Assembly (NCBI GenBank): GCA_041494805.1
Contig: JBGQBN010000006.1
Coordinates: 1 to 64,000 of the forward strand
DNA from: JBGQBN01 sp041494805
GTDB taxonomy: Bacteria > Acidobacteriota > Terriglobia > Terriglobales > Acidobacteriaceae
Length of the DNA stretch: 64,000 bases
Reading direction: 5' to 3'
This document shows positions 61,322 to 64,000 of the stretch, piece by piece. The notes beneath the pieces were generated by a model that did no database searches, was not told the origin of the DNA, and was given only the letters and a program-made list of their open reading frames with translations. The position numbers were made by a program, and so were the translations under genes. Each line of letters starts with the position of its first letter. Position 1 is the first letter of the stretch.

Positions 61322-63730
61322 TTAGGCGAAAAGGGAAAGTGCTGGCGCTTCGTTTCTTCGCTCTGCTGGTGTAGCGTCTCCCCGATGCTCAAAACGGAAG
61401 CTCGATGCTTTTGCATAGTTGGGATCAAGCTCGATGGAAATCCACCGTCGTCCAAGAGATTCAGCAGCGGCACCAGTGACGTTCGATCCCGCAAATGGAT
61501 CAATCACCAAGTCACCCGGCTTCGTGAGGAACTTGATGAAGAATTCCGGTAGCAGTTGCGGGAACCGAGCCGGATGCGGTTTGATTCCCTCTTCCCTGCA
61601 TCGCCTGAGATAGTAGCTGTTGCTCTCGGTGTTGGCGAATGTCAGGAGATTCGGAGGAATTGATCCGCCGTTGTCGTGCTGGAACTTGGTGCTGATGTTG
61701 TGACCTGATGGTCTGAGCTTCGCCTTGTAGCCGTTCTTCAGCAGTGACTTCATGCTGTCGCTATAAGGTAGCAGCACACCACGGTTGTCCACCTTGGTGA
61801 ACGGATCGAGAGTCAACCACCACACATTGTTGATCGCATCCTTGACGCGCATGCGGCGCACGGTCACCCACTCTGCCGGAGTTGGAAGGCGTGCGGGATT
61901 GTAGTGGTAGAAATCTTGCGCCAAGTAGTAGCCGTTGTCACACAGCTTCAGCAACAGCTTGAAGTGGTATACGGACTTCGCAGGCATCCCCTTGATCCAT
62001 GCACCGCCGATGTCGATGACGAGACTGCCGTCCGGCGTGAGAATCTGTTTGAAGTATGGGATGAACTTCTCGAACCACGCGACGTAAGAATCAGAATCCT
62101 CGTTGCCGTATTCCTTCTTCCGCACCAAAGCAAACGGCGGCGACGTGACGATTAGTTTTGCTCTGACTCCCTGACGGATTAACGCGGGAAGCGCCTCCAG
62201 CGAGTCCGCAGCGAATAGTTGTCCTTGTGGTGTCTCGTATAGCGGATCACTCAGCTTCTCTTTTTTAGGCTTCACCAGTTCCGTGATGGTTTTGTTCAGT
62301 GCTACCGCCTCAATAGGCAAGGAACCACCACCGGAAGATGGCGTCGGTGTGCTTTTCACGAAGGCGCTTTTCTTGAGATTGAGTGCATCTTCTGCCTGTT
62401 CGCGCAGCACGTCCAACAACGCAGAATTGTCCAGAATGATCCGATCAAGCAGCGGTCCGTCCACCAAGATGATGTTGAGACTACTGCTTCTGACAATCTT
62501 CTTACGGTATTCCAACGCGCTGTCGGTTGCTCTCTTCGTGCTCACGATAAGAATCACGTTCGCCAAGGTGACATTGCTCATGCCAACTTCTTTGGCGACT
62601 GCTTCCAGCGTCGTAGGTCCGACCTTGCACTGCACCTGCCATCGCGAATAGATCAACCGCGCCGAATGTAGCATGGCATCAACTTCACCGCCCCCGGCGA
62701 TTTCAACGTCGGTCTCGCGCCATCCCATGAAGTCGAGGTCGAGAAGTTGACACAGGCGGATCGCTAACCACTCAAGCGCTTTGCCGCTCTTGTCTGGATC
62801 GGTAGTCTGCTTGACATCGGCGACGATGTCCGCAAGAGATTTTCCCCTGATCTGCCGAATCTCCGAGTATCCGGCTGCACGGAACAGCGTCTCCAATAAT
62901 GGGTCTGCTACTTCTTTCTGAAACTTCTCCGTTGGGATGACATCTGCTGCCTTGCCGCCGCGTCCTTCGGGCGTCGAAGCGTCTTTCTTTTTCTTCTTGC
63001 GGAAGTCGATCAGTCCCGCAGTCTTCAGCGGATTGAGAACCGTTTCAACGAACATCTTTTCGTTGAAGCTAACTTCGCCGGGATACAGCTTCTTGGCGTA
63101 GTCACGGATCGGATGATATGGATGCCAGTCCGCGATGCTGAGACTGACCATCGCCCGAAGGAACGCGATCTGCTCCCGGTTCAGATTCTTCAGCGCATCA
63201 AGTTTGACCGCTTGAATGCCGAGCAATTCGGATAGGCGCTTTGGATTGACCTTGTAGTTGTCCAACGCCTTCGCTTCGCGCAGCCAGTTGAGGACGCCAG
63301 ACAAGTCGCTGGAGTTGCTGCTGGTTTCGTATCCACGTGAACGCAGTTCCGGGGGTAATGTTTGCAGCGTGATTTCCAACCCGGCGTCGGACATTTCCTG
63401 CAACGTATCCACGATGCCTTTGGCGTCGAGCTTTACCAACAGGTGTTTCGCCAGCAGATCATGAGCCGCTGGAATGTCTGCTTGTAAATCGACAATCTTC
63501 TTTCCGAACTCAGTCAGCTTGTCGTCTTCCAGAATGCCGAACACGCCCAGACTGATGACGGTGTTTCCGGCGAGCTTTTGCGGATCGGCTTTGCCATTGA
63601 AAAACGCAGCGCCAATCGCCTTCTTGAGCTTGTCTCTGTCACCTGAATTTTGCCTCAAAATAGGAAGGAGCCGCTTGAGCGGGGTCTGCTCCGGCGAGAA
63701 CTGTTGTGCGTAAGGAACTCTCAGTGCCAT
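61322..63730 (-). CDS. Single-chain restriction-modification enzyme: Mrr-like nuclease fused to a beta-class DNA methyltransferase
   Basis: 802 residues. Residues 1-250 are helical with winged-helix-like parts (LNREQIAFLRAMVSLSIADW), possibly DNA recognition. Residues about 315-430 match a PD-(D/E)XK/Mrr core: ALEWLAIRLCQLLDL, then GGGEVDAML (Asp351) and RWQVQCKVG (Gln367-Cys-Lys369). Residues about 495-790 are an amino-methyltransferase with motif IV TSPPF (529-533) and, after it, the SAM motif DPFAGSNVTGAAAESLGRRW (744-763), the beta-class order. SPPF is typical of m4C or some m6A enzymes. Both halves look intact. It converges on the sigma-like gene with a 14-nt gap. Confidence 0.82.
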   Translation of the reverse strand: MALRVPYAQQFSPEQTPLKRLLPILRQNSGDRDKLKKAIGAAFFNGKADPQKLAGNTVISLGVFGILEDDKLTEFGKKIVDLQADIPAAHDLLAKHLLVKLDAKGIVDTLQEMSDAGLEITLQTLPPELRSRGYETSSNSSDLSGVLNWLREAKALDNYKVNPKRLSELLGIQAVKLDALKNLNREQIAFLRAMVSLSIADWHPYHPIRDYAKKLYPGEVSFNEKMFVETVLNPLKTAGLIDFRKKKKKDASTPEGRGGKAADVIPTEKFQKEVADPLLETLFRAAGYSEIRQIRGKSLADIVADVKQTTDPDKSGKALEWLAIRLCQLLDLDFMGWRETDVEIAGGGEVDAMLHSARLIYSRWQVQCKVGPTTLEAVAKEVGMSNVTLANVILIVSTKRATDSALEYRKKIVRSSSLNIILVDGPLLDRIILDNSALLDVLREQAEDALNLKKSAFVKSTPTPSSGGGSLPIEAVALNKTITELVKPKKEKLSDPLYETPQGQLFAADSLEALPALIRQGVRAKLIVTSPPFALVRKKEYGNEDSDSYVAWFEKFIPYFKQILTPDGSLVIDIGGAWIKGMPAKSVYHFKLLLKLCDNGYYLAQDFYHYNPARLPTPAEWVTVRRMRVKDAINNVWWLTLDPFTKVDNRGVLLPYSDSMKSLLKNGYKAKLRPSGHNISTKFQHDNGGSIPPNLLTFANTESNSYYLRRCREEGIKPHPARFPQLLPEFFIKFLTKPGDLVIDPFAGSNVTGAAAESLGRRWISIELDPNYAKASSFRFEHRGDATPAERRNEAPALSLFA

Positions 63731-63851
63731 CTCAGAGCCGAGCCGTTTTCATTGTGTGCTGGAGTGGGATCATTGTCTCTTAAAGAGGAGATACGCGCAA
63801 GAATGTCTGCGGATACCTGTGGAAATCGAAGGAGCGTTGGGGATCAGCCTT

Positions 63852-63894
63852 AAAAAGGGACTGTCCAGCAGCCGACAAGCCACAGGACAGTCCC
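63852..63894 (-). terminator. Rho-independent terminator for a gene entering from the right
   Basis: A perfect 10-bp stem GGGACTGTCC (63857-63866) / GGACAGTCCC (63885-63894) with an 18-nt loop. On the minus strand it is followed by TTTTT (63856-63852). It lies just after the stop at 63928. Confidence 0.65.
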
Positions 63895-63927
63895 CCTCAA
63901 TCTCGAACGCCTACTGTAGCACAAGGA

Positions 63928-64000
63928 TCACGCCCCAAACTTGACTGCATTGACCTTCGCACGCACCTTTGGCGACTCAGCCTTCGCAAGATACCGCATC
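63928..64000 (-). CDS. C-terminal end of an unidentified gene
   Basis: The minus strand reads MRYLAKAESPKVRAKVNAVK then FGA and stop (TGA 63930-63928). The basic helical end and the terminator 33 nt further on suggest the 3' end of a gene that begins beyond the window; the Met could be internal. Too little is visible to identify it. Confidence 0.35.
   Translation of the reverse strand, partial: MRYLAKAESPKVRAKVNAVKFGA

Overview
The window looks like a chromosomal segment of an Acidobacteriota bacterium, most likely class Terriglobia (Koribacter/Terriglobales-like). This is inferred from protein flavour and gene neighbourhoods (GIDE-LemA pair, extended kdp locus with an outer-membrane barrel, many secreted beta-propeller and sulfatase-like proteins), GC-rich coding DNA, frequent GTG/TTG starts, and small intergenic repeats of several families. 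No database search was possible; family names come from recognised motifs.

Layout. 1-4005 (- strand): the str operon rpsL-rpsG-fusA-tuf (tuf runs off the left edge), with a good promoter about 450 nt upstream of rpsL. 4236-12336: a secreted lipoprotein, then nusB, ribH, enoyl-CoA hydratase, 3-hydroxyacyl-CoA dehydrogenase and a TPR-GAF-degenerate-GGDEF protein. 12449-20292 (+): permease-kynureninase pair, GIDE-LemA pair, a glutamine-amidotransferase-like protein with altered catalytic residues, a methyltransferase remnant, an M20 peptidase and lexA. 20444-24511 (-): thioredoxin, then a sigma/anti-sigma/metallo-hydrolase operon ending in a clear terminator. 24746-32124: envelope, redox and regulatory genes (ARPP-like, HEAT, YncE-like, endonuclease III-like, FNR, cupin, TetR, a secreted protein). 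32226-37339 (+): the branched-chain amino acid operon ilvC-ilvB-ACT-ilvD behind a TTGACA promoter with a perfect 14-bp palindrome just downstream.

37349-38062 (-) is a probable selenoprotein of the iodothyronine deiodinase-like thioredoxin-fold family. An in-frame TGA lies exactly where the family has Sec or Cys, followed at the bacterial distance by a SECIS-like hairpin. 38202-46404 carries a hydrolase, a sulfatase-TPR protein and a five-step operon-like run built around two paralogous alkaline-phosphatase-superfamily enzymes, a small ribbon-helix-helix-like protein and a membrane protein with a YidC/EMC3-like outline. 46421-56308 is the kdp potassium locus, with kdpFABC, a 28-residue extra membrane peptide, an outer-membrane barrel and kdpE. 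Its KdpD sensor is split into two divergently transcribed genes.

56309-64000 is accessory DNA, apparently phage-derived: tiny overlapping genes, holin-like proteins, a PA14-tipped surface or tail protein, the C-terminal end of a Hint (intein-like) domain, a divergent sigma-like protein, and an 802-residue single-chain restriction-modification enzyme (Mrr-like nuclease plus beta-class DNA methyltransferase). No integrase, tRNA, rRNA or CRISPR array was seen.

Several families of small repeats (GTAGAGACG palindromes, CACGGATT/CACGGAG elements, GTCGTTGGTC-type words) lie in many gaps. In places they appear to extend or open reading frames at protein termini (ribH, nusB, enoyl-CoA hydratase).
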